64,000 bases of DNA. Source: G963664835 sp965220775 (lineage in GTDB: Bacteria; Chloroflexota; UBA6077; FW602-bin22; JBCLEL01). The stretch's first letter is position 1, and the number at the start of each line of letters is the position of its first letter. Below, one piece after another: positions 53,273 to 62,940 of this stretch. Below the pieces are notes generated by a model that saw only the letters and a list, made by a program, of their open reading frames with translations, did no database searches and had not been told where the DNA came from. Made by a program: the position numbers and the translations under genes. Where the stretch lies: the NCBI GenBank assembly GCA_965220775.1, contig OZ244845.1, positions 1,984,001-2,048,000 on the forward strand, written 5' to 3'.

Positions 53273-54252
53273 CGGCGTGAGTACACGCTCCGAAATGAGC
53301 GTGGCTCTTGGGTTGACCGATTATAGTCTGCCAGACCCAATATGCAATTGTCGGTTTCATGCAACCAGCGGTTCAATTCTTTAATGTTCGGGACTTCTAG
53401 AGCGTTTTCCTAGGCCAACAAGCATTTGATCGAAACAGTCAACACACCAAGGCCTTTCCGATAGTCCGCAACCCGCACGTCGTCATTCGTACGAAAATGC
53501 GCCTACGCCGCTTTCGAGCGCGCCGTTGAACCCCTCCATTCCGCGGTCTCGTCATTCCGGCCGCTCAATTCGTCATTCCCGCGAAGGCGGGAATCCAGAG
53601 GGGAGGTGCGGGTTGTGGCAATGACGCTAGAACTCTCCCACCAACCAATGCACCCAATTTTCACACCTTGGTGTGCTGGCGACAGTCGGCATGAGCGATT
53701 GGTACGAAAGCATGTCCCGGACTCCGATCCGGCATGTGCCCTCCTATCAACCTCGATGCCGGCTCTCCACGGGCGAAACGTGCCGAATTGTAGACGAATG
53801 GCCGATGGCGGAATGAGAAAATGTAGCGCGGTCGAAGACTTCGCGAGGCGAGGGGCTTGTCCCCCGCAGGGGTCGGGGTGGGGCAAGACCGCCATACAAA
53901 AGGCGAAAGCCCGGCGTTTCACCATTTTCATCCTCTTATGCGGCCTGCGCAAGGCCATGGTGATTCCTGAGAAAGCCTGCCCCGTACCCCGATACGGAGG
54001 CAGGAATCCAGAGGGGTGGGGGGGAGGCAAGACCGCCGCCAGTCTTACGCTCGTGAATTCCGATTACCCGTTACGTCACCCTGGCGAAAGCGCGGGCCAG
54101 AATCCATCTGTAGCGTATCAGACTTGGTAGCGGCGAATATCAGAGAATCAAAAACCCCTGTTCATGCAACAGTCGCCTTTGAACGCTATGCCGCAACTTG
54201 ATAGGATTATGGCGCACCGAGCCTGCAAGGCTGAAACTACACTGGAGTTCTC
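53273..54252. other. Repeat-rich intergenic spacer
   Basis: Nearly 1 kb without a convincing gene, between divergent operons. Its centre (53574-54020) is a mosaic of the dispersed repeats C, B, A, D and a second C fragment. Frames of up to 175 codons cross these repeats and are not credible genes. Promoters for both operons should lie at its edges. Confidence 0.7.
53574..54020. repeat. Mosaic of dispersed repeats C, B, A, D
   Basis: C: ATTCCCGCGAAGGCGGGAAT at 53575; B: 53661-53735, matching 7428-7499; A: 53734-53883, nearly identical to 7222-7372; D: GCGGCCTGCGCAAGGCC at about 53940, matching 46165; then a partial C (GGCAGGAATCCAGAGGGG, 54001 on). The order C-B-A-D differs from A-B-C-D at 7 kb, so the modules move or recombine independently. 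Confidence 0.8.
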
Positions 54253-55542
54253 GTGGAAGACCTAGCCTTTTTCGGCGGAAGCCGAGTTGTCGATTCCACC
54301 GGCGCGCAGCCGCATAATCCCTGGGCTTATACTGATCTTGAAGACGCCCTCAAGCGCCACCTCGGTGTCAGGTACGTTCTTCTCGTCAATAGCGGAACTA
54401 GCGCGATCACTGCGGCGCTCCAAGCAGCCGGCGTCGGTCCCGGCGATGAGGTCTTGACCGTCGCTCATTCGTGGATCGCCCACGTTGCCGCCATCTTCAA
54501 CTGTAACGCGATTCCCGTGTTCGCCGATGTCGACCGGCGGACCTATAACATCGACGTCGATGATGTCGCTCGCAAGATTACCCCCCAAACAAAAGCTATT
54601 CTCCCGGTCGACCTATACGGTCTACCCGCCGATATTCCGGCGTTGGTGGAGTTGGCAGATCGGCACAACATTCGCGTTGTCGAGGATGCCTGCCAGGCAG
54701 GAGCCGCCGAAATCGATGGTTGCAAACTTGGTTCAATCGCCCATCTGACTGCTTTCAGCTTCAGTGGCAAACCTATAAGCGGCTGGGGCGGTGGTTTCGT
54801 GACCACCAACGACCACGAGCTCTACCAGCGGGCGATCCTGGCCGGCCAGATGAGCACGCTAGTCTCAAACACCGTCACTGATCCGACCTTGCAAGTCCGA
54901 AGGGACTTCCCCGGTCGCGGACAGAACATGCGCATGTTGTCTCAAAAGCCCGAAGCCATACTCCACGACATGGAAAGCGTAGATCCACGCATTGACGCCC
55001 GCATAGAAAACTGCGAATACTTGAACGAGCAGTTCTCCATGATGCCCGGTATCACGGCGCCATTCACCCCAGCCGGCTACAAGCACGTCTACCATATCTA
55101 TACGGCCGTCCTCGACGTCGACGAGGTGGGGTTCTCCAGGAATCTGTTCCTCCAAGCACTCGCGGCCGAGGGCATACCGGCAACTGCCTACGTCAGCCAT
55201 CTGAGCAATCATTATTGGAATGAGGAGGGTCCGACCCCCGGTTTCCGGCATATCGATTCCGGCCCCATCCACTGGCGTAATGTCTTCCAGAACTTGGACT
55301 ACCATGGCAAGGGCTGCCCTTGGACCTGCGGCCACGCTGTTCGCACCCCAGACTACTCCAAGGGATCATTGCCAGTAACCGAGTGGCTAAATCAGCGCGA
55401 GTTCTGCTTCCGCCAACCAATGCTCTCCTACCCGAATGGCAAAGAAGAGATGCAGGCGATCGTGGACGGTGTCAAGAAAGTAATTGACCATGCCGAGCAA
55501 TTGCAAAGATACGAGTCCGCCCAGTTGGTGCCGGCGACCTAG
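54253..55542 (+). CDS. DegT/DnrJ/EryC1-family aminotransferase
   Basis: A 429-residue fold-type I PLP enzyme. VLLVNSGTSAITAAL, DEVLTVAHSWIAHV, PVDLYGLPADI and EDACQAGAAEIDG are classic; the PLP lysine is in AFSFSGKPISGWGGG, a variant close to AHBA-synthase-like members. They aminate keto-sugars or keto-cyclitols. The C-terminal part has extra loops (PWTCGHAVRTPDY). GTG start. First gene of a six-gene plus-strand operon with a formyltransferase at the other end. Confidence 0.87.
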   Translation: MEDLAFFGGSRVVDSTGAQPHNPWAYTDLEDALKRHLGVRYVLLVNSGTSAITAALQAAGVGPGDEVLTVAHSWIAHVAAIFNCNAIPVFADVDRRTYNIDVDDVARKITPQTKAILPVDLYGLPADIPALVELADRHNIRVVEDACQAGAAEIDGCKLGSIAHLTAFSFSGKPISGWGGGFVTTNDHELYQRAILAGQMSTLVSNTVTDPTLQVRRDFPGRGQNMRMLSQKPEAILHDMESVDPRIDARIENCEYLNEQFSMMPGITAPFTPAGYKHVYHIYTAVLDVDEVGFSRNLFLQALAAEGIPATAYVSHLSNHYWNEEGPTPGFRHIDSGPIHWRNVFQNLDYHGKGCPWTCGHAVRTPDYSKGSLPVTEWLNQREFCFRQPMLSYPNGKEEMQAIVDGVKKVIDHAEQLQRYESAQLVPAT

Positions 55543-55582
55543 TCTCAGCCCGCAATTCGAATCTAACGGAGGTGGTCACCCG

Positions 55583-56476
55583 GTGAAGCTGACACAGAGT
55601 CAGATCGATCTATTCTACGATCAAGGATTTTTGCAGCTAGATGATGCCCTTGGTTCCCTGGACCTGAACCCGGTCATCTGGGAGTATGAAGGATTAATCG
55701 ACCGGCGGGCGCGAAAGCTCTTCGCCGAGAATAAGATCTCTTCCCTGCATGAACGGGCGCCGTTCGATCAGCGTATCGCTGTAATCGGGCAAGAATCTCG
55801 AGAGATTGGCGACCGGCTCAACGCTATGTATACCCGCGGTCCGGCAATTTTCAATCTTATGAAAAACCCGACGCTCCTCGACATCGCTGAGTCTTTGATC
55901 GGTCCCGAAATCCTGTGTCACCCTACTCAACAGTTCCGCCCTCGCATCCCGGATCGGGCAATGGGGAACTACGTTTATTCCGGCTCCTACTCCGGTTGGC
56001 ACCAGGACGCTGGCGTGCTCGCGCCAGAGGCAGACAACCACCTACTGGTGACCATCTGGATCCCACTCACTGAAGCGACAGTAGAGAATGGTTGCCTCGT
56101 GGTGATACCCGGCAGTCACAAACATGGGATCAGACGCCACCAGCCAAGTCCTACGCCGCCGGTGCTCTTCATACCCGAGGAGGAATTGCCAGCCGGCGAG
56201 CCTACACCTCTGCCAATCGAGCCGGGCGGCGTTCTTCTTATGCACAACTATATATGTCACGCGAGCTTGCCAAATAGCTCCGATCGGGTTCGCTGGAGCA
56301 CCGATTTGCGCTACCAGGACTCGTCCGAACCGATTGGTCACTCCTATTACCCTGGCTTCATAGTTCGGAGTAACAGCAATCCCGACAGTACATTGAAGTA
56401 TCCAGAGTGGGTCTCGATGTGGGAAAGGGCGACGGCGGACACTTCCGCCAGACCACCGTCCTGGCGCTGGAAATAG
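55583..56476 (+). CDS. Phytanoyl-CoA dioxygenase (PhyH) family protein
   Basis: A 297-residue 2-oxoglutarate-type iron oxygenase. Iron ligands: H-x-D in SGWHQDAGV and the distal His in HNYICHASLPN, followed by the 2-oxoglutarate-binding Arg (SDRVRWSTDLRY). VIPGSHKHG is typical. The frame is open 33 codons upstream, but GTG 55583 has GGAGG 9 bases before it and follows the aminotransferase stop by 40 bases. It likely hydroxylates the product handled by the cluster. Confidence 0.87.
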   Translation: MKLTQSQIDLFYDQGFLQLDDALGSLDLNPVIWEYEGLIDRRARKLFAENKISSLHERAPFDQRIAVIGQESREIGDRLNAMYTRGPAIFNLMKNPTLLDIAESLIGPEILCHPTQQFRPRIPDRAMGNYVYSGSYSGWHQDAGVLAPEADNHLLVTIWIPLTEATVENGCLVVIPGSHKHGIRRHQPSPTPPVLFIPEEELPAGEPTPLPIEPGGVLLMHNYICHASLPNSSDRVRWSTDLRYQDSSEPIGHSYYPGFIVRSNSNPDSTLKYPEWVSMWERATADTSARPPSWRWK

Positions 56477-56500
56477 CGTTGTAGCTCACGGAAGTCGCTT

Positions 56501-57427
56501 ATGGCCGTCCTGATGATCACCTACGATACCGAGATGTTTGGGCCCGAATTCACTGCTCTGCATCAATGGTTGGGCGATCGGGTCAATGATCACTCCATTA
56601 CCAGCCGTTGGATCGAAAAGGTCAGCGAGTTGCACACGCGGCTCGACGCGCCCTTCACCAGCTTCATCGTTGGAAAGCTGATCGAGTTGCACCCCGGCGA
56701 GTTCAAAGCCATGGTCCGGGAAGTTCCCCAGATGGATGTGCAATCCCATACCTACAGCCATATCCCCTTGAAGACGATCGTCTTCGAGCCGTCAACCGAG
56801 TACCTCAAGGTGCGGCCATTCGCCGCCGGCCCCGGTACGGATCAGGCGAGAGCGGTAACGGTCGTGCCAGGCGAGTCATTAGGGGTCATAAGATCCGAGT
56901 TGGACAAGACTCGCAATCTGATCAAGGATGTCTGCGGGGTCGATTGCATGGGCATCTCCGGACCCGGCGGATACTACCGTGGTCTCAGCGACCGGCTCGA
57001 TGTACTGCGGGTAGTGTGGGAGGAGGGTAATAGAATAAGTCGCTGCTACTCCCGCAATCAAGATGACTTCGGTCCCATCCCATGGGACAAGCAGCCATTC
57101 TGGTATAAGGCCCAGGGATTTCCCGACCTTCTCGAGATCCCGGTCCAGGACTGGCAGGACGTATTCTGGCGTGATCTGTATGGATGGAACAACATATCGG
57201 GTTATTTGGATCATCTCAAGAAAGGCATAGACATCATTGTCGAGCGGGACCTGGCATGGGCCGTCGGTCTCCACGAATGGAGTGTTATCGAGAACGATCC
57301 CGAAATGACAGTTGTCGAGGGGTTGATCAAGTACGCTCAGGACAGAGGCGTCGAGCTGCTCAGTTGCAAACAGTATTACCAGCGCCGCTTGGCCGATAGA
57401 GTCAGTTCGAATGGTCGCGACGCTTAA
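56501..57427 (+). CDS. Polysaccharide deacetylase (NodB)-like protein
   Basis: A 308-residue protein with a NodB-type barrel: the metal/base motif ITYDTEMFG at the N-terminus and MDVQSHTYSHIPL (H-x3-H). A SGPGGYYRG loop and a late VGLHEWSVIEND fit the later motifs. There is no signal peptide, so it acts inside the cell, perhaps on a small N-acyl sugar and not on cell-wall polymer. ATG start, 24 bases after the PhyH gene. Confidence 0.8.
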   Translation: MAVLMITYDTEMFGPEFTALHQWLGDRVNDHSITSRWIEKVSELHTRLDAPFTSFIVGKLIELHPGEFKAMVREVPQMDVQSHTYSHIPLKTIVFEPSTEYLKVRPFAAGPGTDQARAVTVVPGESLGVIRSELDKTRNLIKDVCGVDCMGISGPGGYYRGLSDRLDVLRVVWEEGNRISRCYSRNQDDFGPIPWDKQPFWYKAQGFPDLLEIPVQDWQDVFWRDLYGWNNISGYLDHLKKGIDIIVERDLAWAVGLHEWSVIENDPEMTVVEGLIKYAQDRGVELLSCKQYYQRRLADRVSSNGRDA

Positions 57428-57582
57428 TTCGCGACCAGGGTGCTAGCATAAGGGACTTAACAAGACTAGATACTGGCTCTCAAAGGTCTGGAGGCCGGAG
57501 GATGAGGCGACCATGCCTCGTTCATCCGGCTTAGGTAACCCTAGAGTGGTCCAATCGACCAAATCATGGAACGGAGGCAACG

Positions 57583-58812
57583 ATGCCCGGCAAGAATATA
57601 GTCGTCTTGGGAACTATGGACACCAAAGGCCGCGAGATGCGATGGGTGAAAACCGAGCTGAGCAAACACGGTCAAGCGGCAATCCTGGTCGATACGGGCG
57701 TCATTAACCCACCCAACGGTGCTCCAAATATCACGCGCGACGAGGTTATCCGGGCCGCCGGCGAAGACCTCTCCGAGTTGATGAAGAACCCGACCCGCGA
57801 TGTTATCGCCCCGCTAATGGCAAAGGGTGCAACTTCTATCGTCCAGCGATTGATTGATCAAGGACAAATCCACGGAATAATCTCTTTGGGCGGTACCCAG
57901 GGCACTACTCTCGCTACGACCGTGATGCGCGCGCTGCCCTTCGGCTTTCCCAAGTTAATGGTGTCCACGATGGCTTCGGGAGACGTCGGTCCTTTCGTAG
58001 ACATCAAAGACATCACTATGATGTTCCCTGTCACCGATATATTGGGACTGAACCCTGTATCGCGCAAAGTCCTCTCAAATGCGGCCGGCGCTGTTGCCGG
58101 CATGGCCGACTCGGACATCACCATCGAACGCGCGGTCAAGCCACTTGTGGGCGTCACCACCGTTGGCATCACTACCGAAGGCGCCATGAAGGCGATCGAG
58201 GTGCTTGAGGAAAACGGCTGCGAAACCATAGTCTTCCATGCCGTTGGCACCGGCGGGCGCTCCATGGAAGAGCTGATCAGGCAAGGGATCATTGTTGCCG
58301 TTCTCGACATCGCGACAATCGAGGTCGCCAACGAGATGTACGACGCGATGCTGGCTGGCGGGCCTGACAGATTGACGGTTGCCGCCGGCCTTGGCCTGCC
58401 ACAGGTTATCTGCCCGGGCGCGATAGCCATTCTGGTCTACGGAGAACCTTCAAGCGTCCCGCCGCCGTTCAACACCCGCAAGCTTATTCCCCACAGTCCC
58501 CTGATCACGGATGTCCGGCTGAATCAAGACGAGCAGGTGGCGGTGGCTAAGGAGTTGGCCAAGCGTTTGCAGGGAAACACTGGTCCATGCACCTTCATGA
58601 TCCCACGCGATGGATTCGACTCATACTCCGCGGTGGGCCAAGAATTCTACGATCCGGCGGCCGACGCAGCGTTTATCGACGCGCTCAAGGCGGACCTACC
58701 GAGCTCAGTCAAGGTGATCGAGCGCGACACACATATCGACGATCCGGCGTTCGCGACTGAGATCGCATTGACCCTCGTCGCCCAAATGAAGGAGGCAGGG
58801 ATTCTCAAGTAG
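57583..58812 (+). CDS. Tm-1-like ATP-binding domain protein (UPF0261)
   Basis: A 409-residue protein of the UPF0261 family, related to the N-terminal part of the tomato virus-resistance protein Tm-1. Landmarks are VVLGTMDTKGREM, ISLGGTQGTTLAT, MVSTMASGDVGPFV, VFHAVGTGGRSMEEL and the C-terminal PRDGFDSYS. The bacterial function is not established. It is followed 33 bases later by the TIM-barrel partner to which it is fused in plants. ATG with GGAGG upstream. Confidence 0.9.
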   Translation: MPGKNIVVLGTMDTKGREMRWVKTELSKHGQAAILVDTGVINPPNGAPNITRDEVIRAAGEDLSELMKNPTRDVIAPLMAKGATSIVQRLIDQGQIHGIISLGGTQGTTLATTVMRALPFGFPKLMVSTMASGDVGPFVDIKDITMMFPVTDILGLNPVSRKVLSNAAGAVAGMADSDITIERAVKPLVGVTTVGITTEGAMKAIEVLEENGCETIVFHAVGTGGRSMEELIRQGIIVAVLDIATIEVANEMYDAMLAGGPDRLTVAAGLGLPQVICPGAIAILVYGEPSSVPPPFNTRKLIPHSPLITDVRLNQDEQVAVAKELAKRLQGNTGPCTFMIPRDGFDSYSAVGQEFYDPAADAAFIDALKADLPSSVKVIERDTHIDDPAFATEIALTLVAQMKEAGILK

Positions 58813-58845
58813 GTCGCGACGGAAATGACCGGTGAGAATTGACCT

Positions 58846-59709
58846 ATGGCTATAGCCTACGGTAGAAACGAGTTTCTAGGCCGGTTGCGATCTGCGATAG
58901 CTGATGGCAAGCCGTTGCTGATGACCGCCGCCGGGGCAGGCATCGTCGCCAAGTTCGTCGAGCGTGGTGGCATTGACATAATCGGCGTGTACAACACCGG
59001 CTATTTTCGAATGCAGGGATATGGCTCGCTCGCCGGCATGCTTCCCATCGCCGATGCCAATGAGATGGTGTTCCGCATGGGCGAACGTGAAATCCTGCCG
59101 CAGGTACAGACCACGCCCGTCATCGCCGGCCTGAACGGCGTGGACGTAACCCGTGACATGAAACGATTCTTGGCTCAGATCAAGGCGATAGGATACTCAG
59201 GAGTCCACAACTTCCCAACCGTTGGCTGGTTTGATGGCAGCTTCCGCGACACTTTGGAAAGCACTGGCCTCGGCTTCCAAATGGAGGTGGATATGCTCAA
59301 GTGGGCCAAAGAGTTGGACATGTTGACCATAGGCTATGCTTTCAGCGATGAGGAAACTCGTCAGGTGGTCGGCGAGGCCGCCGTCGACGTATTCATCTAC
59401 CACGCCGGTATCACGAGGGGAGGCACCACAGGCTATGCCAAGGGGGCTTCGCTGGAGGACATGGCGAATAGGTCGCAGCATCACTACGATATCGCACGTT
59501 CGATAAATCCAGACGTAATCCTGCTGGCCCACGGGGCTGCGCTCGTTACCCCCGAAGACGCGCAGTATCTTGTAGAAAACACCGATGCTCAGGGAGTTCA
59601 ACTCGGCTCCAGCATCGAACGCCTTGCGATGGAGCAGCCGCTTCAAGAGCGCACGGCGCTGTTCAAATCCAAGATGGCTGCGGCCCGCAACGCCTCGCAA
59701 AAGGCTTAG
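58846..59709 (+). CDS. TIM-barrel, phosphoenolpyruvate hydrolase-like family protein
   Basis: A 287-residue protein matching the second half of Tm-1-type proteins (PEP-hydrolase-like/IGPS fold). It begins NEFLGRLRSAIADGKPLLMT, and has IIGVYNTGYFRMQGYGSLAG, VHNFPTVGWFDGSFR, VFIYHAGITRGGTTG and LLAHGAALVTPEDAQ. The two-gene arrangement with the upstream ATP-binding protein is common in bacteria. The reaction is unknown; retro-aldol or hydrolysis of a phospho-keto acid is suggested by the fold. Confidence 0.88.
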   Translation: MAIAYGRNEFLGRLRSAIADGKPLLMTAAGAGIVAKFVERGGIDIIGVYNTGYFRMQGYGSLAGMLPIADANEMVFRMGEREILPQVQTTPVIAGLNGVDVTRDMKRFLAQIKAIGYSGVHNFPTVGWFDGSFRDTLESTGLGFQMEVDMLKWAKELDMLTIGYAFSDEETRQVVGEAAVDVFIYHAGITRGGTTGYAKGASLEDMANRSQHHYDIARSINPDVILLAHGAALVTPEDAQYLVENTDAQGVQLGSSIERLAMEQPLQERTALFKSKMAAARNASQKA

Positions 59710-59720
59710 CCGTTCAATTC

Positions 59721-60659
59721 ATGGCCCGTACCGGCGTTAGGGTAATCTACTTCGGGAATTCGCGCACCGCCTTCAGCAATCGGCACTTTGAAGCGCTGAC
59801 CCACACTTCAGCAGATGTCGTTGCCTTCGTGGATTCGCCGGCCGCTTCGATATCCACCGATCGACGCGCGGGTCTTGACTCCTACATCCGAGACACCGTC
59901 GCCGGCCGAGGAATCCCCTATTCTCAACCAGATGACGTGAATGACCCAGAGTTTGTTGCCCATTGTGACCGGCTGGAGCCGGACCTGTTCGTAGCGGTCG
60001 GATACACACTCAAGCTGGGCGGTCCACTACTATCGGTGCCCAAGGTCGGCGCGGTCAATTTTCACGCGTCGTTGCTCCCCGCCTATCGCGGTTTGCACCC
60101 GGTGTTCTGGGCTCTGTACAACGGTGAGATCGTATCTGGAGTCACTGTCCATCATCTTGACGCTGGTCTGGACACCGGCCCCATCGCCTTCCAGGTGCGG
60201 GTCAACGTCCGTCGGCGCGACTCCGTAGCCGCGCTCTACGACCGGATCATATTGCGCAGCCTGCCGTTGATTCGCCGAGTGGTGCGGGCCGCCCGGCACG
60301 GTGGTCTGCCAAGCCGGCCTCAAGACGATCTCTGCGCCTCATACTTTAGTAAGGTGCGCGATGAGCACTATCGGATCGACTGGCGCCAGCCGGCCCGCAT
60401 TCTCGAAGCGCGAGTGTACTCCGCTCCGGGCAAGTTCTACCTGGAGAGTACGGGCCAGCGGATCCACTTAATGGATGCTGACGCTCGAAACAAATCCTAT
60501 CCGCTCGGGCCGGGCACCGTTGTCCGTTCCGACCGCTTCGGAGCGATTGTCGCCGCCGGTTGCGGCTCCGTGCGCTTGAGCCGGGTGCTCATTGACAGAA
60601 AGTTGACACCTGTCACCGATCTACGACTTCGTAGGGGAATGCCCGTGGATGTACCCTAG
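59721..60659 (+). CDS. Formyltransferase family protein
   Basis: A 312-residue protein related to methionyl-tRNA formyltransferase and sugar N-formyltransferases. The catalytic Asn-His pair is in VNFHASLLPAYRG and the Asp in VHHLDAGLDTGPIA. A C-terminal beta-barrel domain follows (ARVYSAPGKFYLES). It uses N10-formyl-tetrahydrofolate to formylate an amine. No def gene is next to it, and it ends an operon that starts with a sugar-type aminotransferase, so a small-molecule N-formyltransferase is more likely than Fmt, but Fmt cannot be excluded. Confidence 0.82.
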   Translation: MARTGVRVIYFGNSRTAFSNRHFEALTHTSADVVAFVDSPAASISTDRRAGLDSYIRDTVAGRGIPYSQPDDVNDPEFVAHCDRLEPDLFVAVGYTLKLGGPLLSVPKVGAVNFHASLLPAYRGLHPVFWALYNGEIVSGVTVHHLDAGLDTGPIAFQVRVNVRRRDSVAALYDRIILRSLPLIRRVVRAARHGGLPSRPQDDLCASYFSKVRDEHYRIDWRQPARILEARVYSAPGKFYLESTGQRIHLMDADARNKSYPLGPGTVVRSDRFGAIVAAGCGSVRLSRVLIDRKLTPVTDLRLRRGMPVDVP

Positions 60660-60826
60660 CTACCGTCGAATCAGCACGAAACGCTCTCATTAGTAAGAAA
60701 TACAAAACAAATCGTTCATTCATTCTGAATATGGGAAGCTCCGAATGCCAATTCCACGCCCCTATGCCGGGCCTGAAGCGTCTTTCGATTCGCTTTGACC
60801 GGTTGCTCCTCGGGTCGCTGTCCGTC

Positions 60827-61888
60827 TTATGCCGCGTATTGTCTTTTTCTTGCGATAACTAGAGCGATTACCCCGACGAGAAGGACGTCCAGGACCGCGA
60901 GCAGCAATACGTCGCCCGCTACTTCGGCCCATCCACCTCCCCGCTGACTGATCTCGACGACCGGTTGGATGATGTAATAGGTGGGAAATACCCGTCCTGC
61001 CCATTCGGGAATATCAGGGAAAAGACGTATTATTCCAGGCGCGAAAAACAGAATGCCTACCATCTTCCAAATGGCGAAAAGGGACGTGAAGTCCTTGGTC
61101 AATGCCCCGAGGATCAAGCCGAACTCCGCAGCCATGATCGCACCCAGGCAAATTACGACCACGAGCAAGATCGAGTCAGAGCCAAACGACTGATTCAGGG
61201 CCAGGATGACAATACCCATCAACAGGCTGAGAATTGCACCGAGCAGGCCTTTCGCGGCGAAAACTTCGCCCATGGACACTGGGGTTACAATCAGCGCTTC
61301 CAGAGTCCGTCTCTCTTTTTCGTTAACAAGTGACGTTGCGGCCAACATTATCCCGCTCATTAGCACTGCAAAGAGAACTATGATCGGTAGAAGCCGATCT
61401 TCCCACGGAATGGAGACGGTGCCGCCCAAGGTCACCGATTCTATGTCGACCGGGGATTCCACGCCTGTCACCCCTCGCAACAGATCTGCCAACGTAACCC
61501 CCAGGATGATCCGGTGTTTTGCTAGACTCTCACCCCAAATGTAGGCAGTAATTGGCGCCGGCGACCCCGCGGTCAATGCCGAATCAAAATCCTCTGGTAG
61601 CAGTACACCCATGTCGATCGCGCCGTTTTCTGTCGCTTGAACAATCTCTGACACGGTCGCGAATTCTTTTATGACTATTGAGTCTAGCTCCCTTGCCATC
61701 GAAGCCAGCCTGGAGTCTCCTTGGTCGGCAATCCCCAATCTGGGCTTCTGGTTGAACAGAGTGCCGAATGCCACCGAAACCAACAGCGAGATAGCAACCG
61801 GCGCTACGATCGCCCAGATGAAAAGGAAGTTCTTTGGCCCCTGAAGAAGCTCCTTTCCCAGTAGGACGCTCACCCGCGTCACGCTCAC
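60827..61888 (-). CDS. ABC-2-type exporter permease
   Basis: A 353-residue permease of the YhgE/NatB-like type: one N-terminal helix (LFIWAIVAPVAISLLV), an outside domain of about 150 residues, then five helices including VLFAVLMSGIMLAATSLVNE and the KERRTLEALIVTPVS motif. GTG start in a 4-base overlap with the sister permease. Last gene of a three-gene exporter operon; substrate unknown. Confidence 0.87.
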   Translation of the reverse strand: MSVTRVSVLLGKELLQGPKNFLFIWAIVAPVAISLLVSVAFGTLFNQKPRLGIADQGDSRLASMARELDSIVIKEFATVSEIVQATENGAIDMGVLLPEDFDSALTAGSPAPITAYIWGESLAKHRIILGVTLADLLRGVTGVESPVDIESVTLGGTVSIPWEDRLLPIIVLFAVLMSGIMLAATSLVNEKERRTLEALIVTPVSMGEVFAAKGLLGAILSLLMGIVILALNQSFGSDSILLVVVICLGAIMAAEFGLILGALTKDFTSLFAIWKMVGILFFAPGIIRLFPDIPEWAGRVFPTYYIIQPVVEISQRGGGWAEVAGDVLLLAVLDVLLVGVIALVIARKRQYAA

Positions 61889-62940
61889 TGAAACTTCCTC
61901 CTAAGCGCCAAAATGCCGGCGGCAAAGACGACGAAGTCGAACGCCAGCAATACCAAGAGATTAATCCACGTCTCTCCCCAGCCGGCTCCAAAATTTGCGG
62001 CCCTGTGCATCGCGTCTACCAGGTAGTAGGAGGGGATGAACTCTATCCAGTTGGTAAGAGTACCCGGAAATAATATGCTCATGGTCGGCAAACTTAAGGC
62101 GACTAACACGACTATGCCCCACGCTAGTACGGACATCAAATCCCTGCACAAAGATGCCATCAAGAATCCGATACCGGTGACCATTAACGCACCCAGGAGC
62201 AAAGTCGTCAGTATCAGTGATGGTTGACTACTCAAGCCGCCCACGATTGCAACGAATAGGGCTGCTTGTCCGAAAGCCAAGGCTATACCCACGATTCCTT
62301 TGGCGATAAACAGGTCGGTAATCGTAAGAGGGGTGACCAACAAGGCTCGGAGTGTACCCCGCTCGACCTCCTCGCTGATCAGGCTGGCCATTCCGAGTGT
62401 TTCCACCAGCAGGAGAAGGATTGCGAAAAGCGGCACCAACCGGTCTCTTGGTGGTATCTGATCGCCAACCATGTCGCGCCCGAGTATCTCTGTGGTTACC
62501 TCGACACTTAGTTGTTGCCCAACCTCGAGATAAAATAATTCTTTGATCAGAATCTCGATTGGGGCTTTCAATTCCTCTGGTGTATCCGAAGCAAAGTAGA
62601 CCTTCACCGTAGGACTCGTGCCGGCGGCGATTCCTTCCGCAAGGTCGGTAGGAAGCGCGATCCCGGCCGCCACGGCCCCATCGGTTATTGCCGCCCGGAG
62701 CCCTGCCTCCGATTCGAAGATCGCCAGCTTCAAGCCCTCTTGCTCTGCTTGTTCGAAGGCCCGGGGAATGTGGCTCCCGTACAAGCCTATCTTCAGGGTT
62801 TCATCGACGGTTGCCGGCATTATCAGGTAGATTGCCACGTACGCGACCAATCCTAGAATTGTGATTACCGGGAAAAGGCGATTCCTGAAATAGAGCGCAA
62901 AGTCCTTAATTACAAGAGCGCCTATAACGCTAGCGCTCAC
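61885..62940 (-). CDS. ABC-2-type exporter permease
   Basis: A 351-residue sister of the downstream permease with the same layout: N-terminal helix (LFPVITILGLVAYVAIYLIM), a large outside domain, then five helices with SEEVERGTLRALLVTPLT. GTG start overlapping the ATPase stop by 4 bases and its own stop overlapping the next start, so all three are translated together. Confidence 0.87.
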   Translation of the reverse strand: MSASVIGALVIKDFALYFRNRLFPVITILGLVAYVAIYLIMPATVDETLKIGLYGSHIPRAFEQAEQEGLKLAIFESEAGLRAAITDGAVAAGIALPTDLAEGIAAGTSPTVKVYFASDTPEELKAPIEILIKELFYLEVGQQLSVEVTTEILGRDMVGDQIPPRDRLVPLFAILLLLVETLGMASLISEEVERGTLRALLVTPLTITDLFIAKGIVGIALAFGQAALFVAIVGGLSSQPSLILTTLLLGALMVTGIGFLMASLCRDLMSVLAWGIVVLVALSLPTMSILFPGTLTNWIEFIPSYYLVDAMHRAANFGAGWGETWINLLVLLAFDFVVFAAGILALRRKFQ

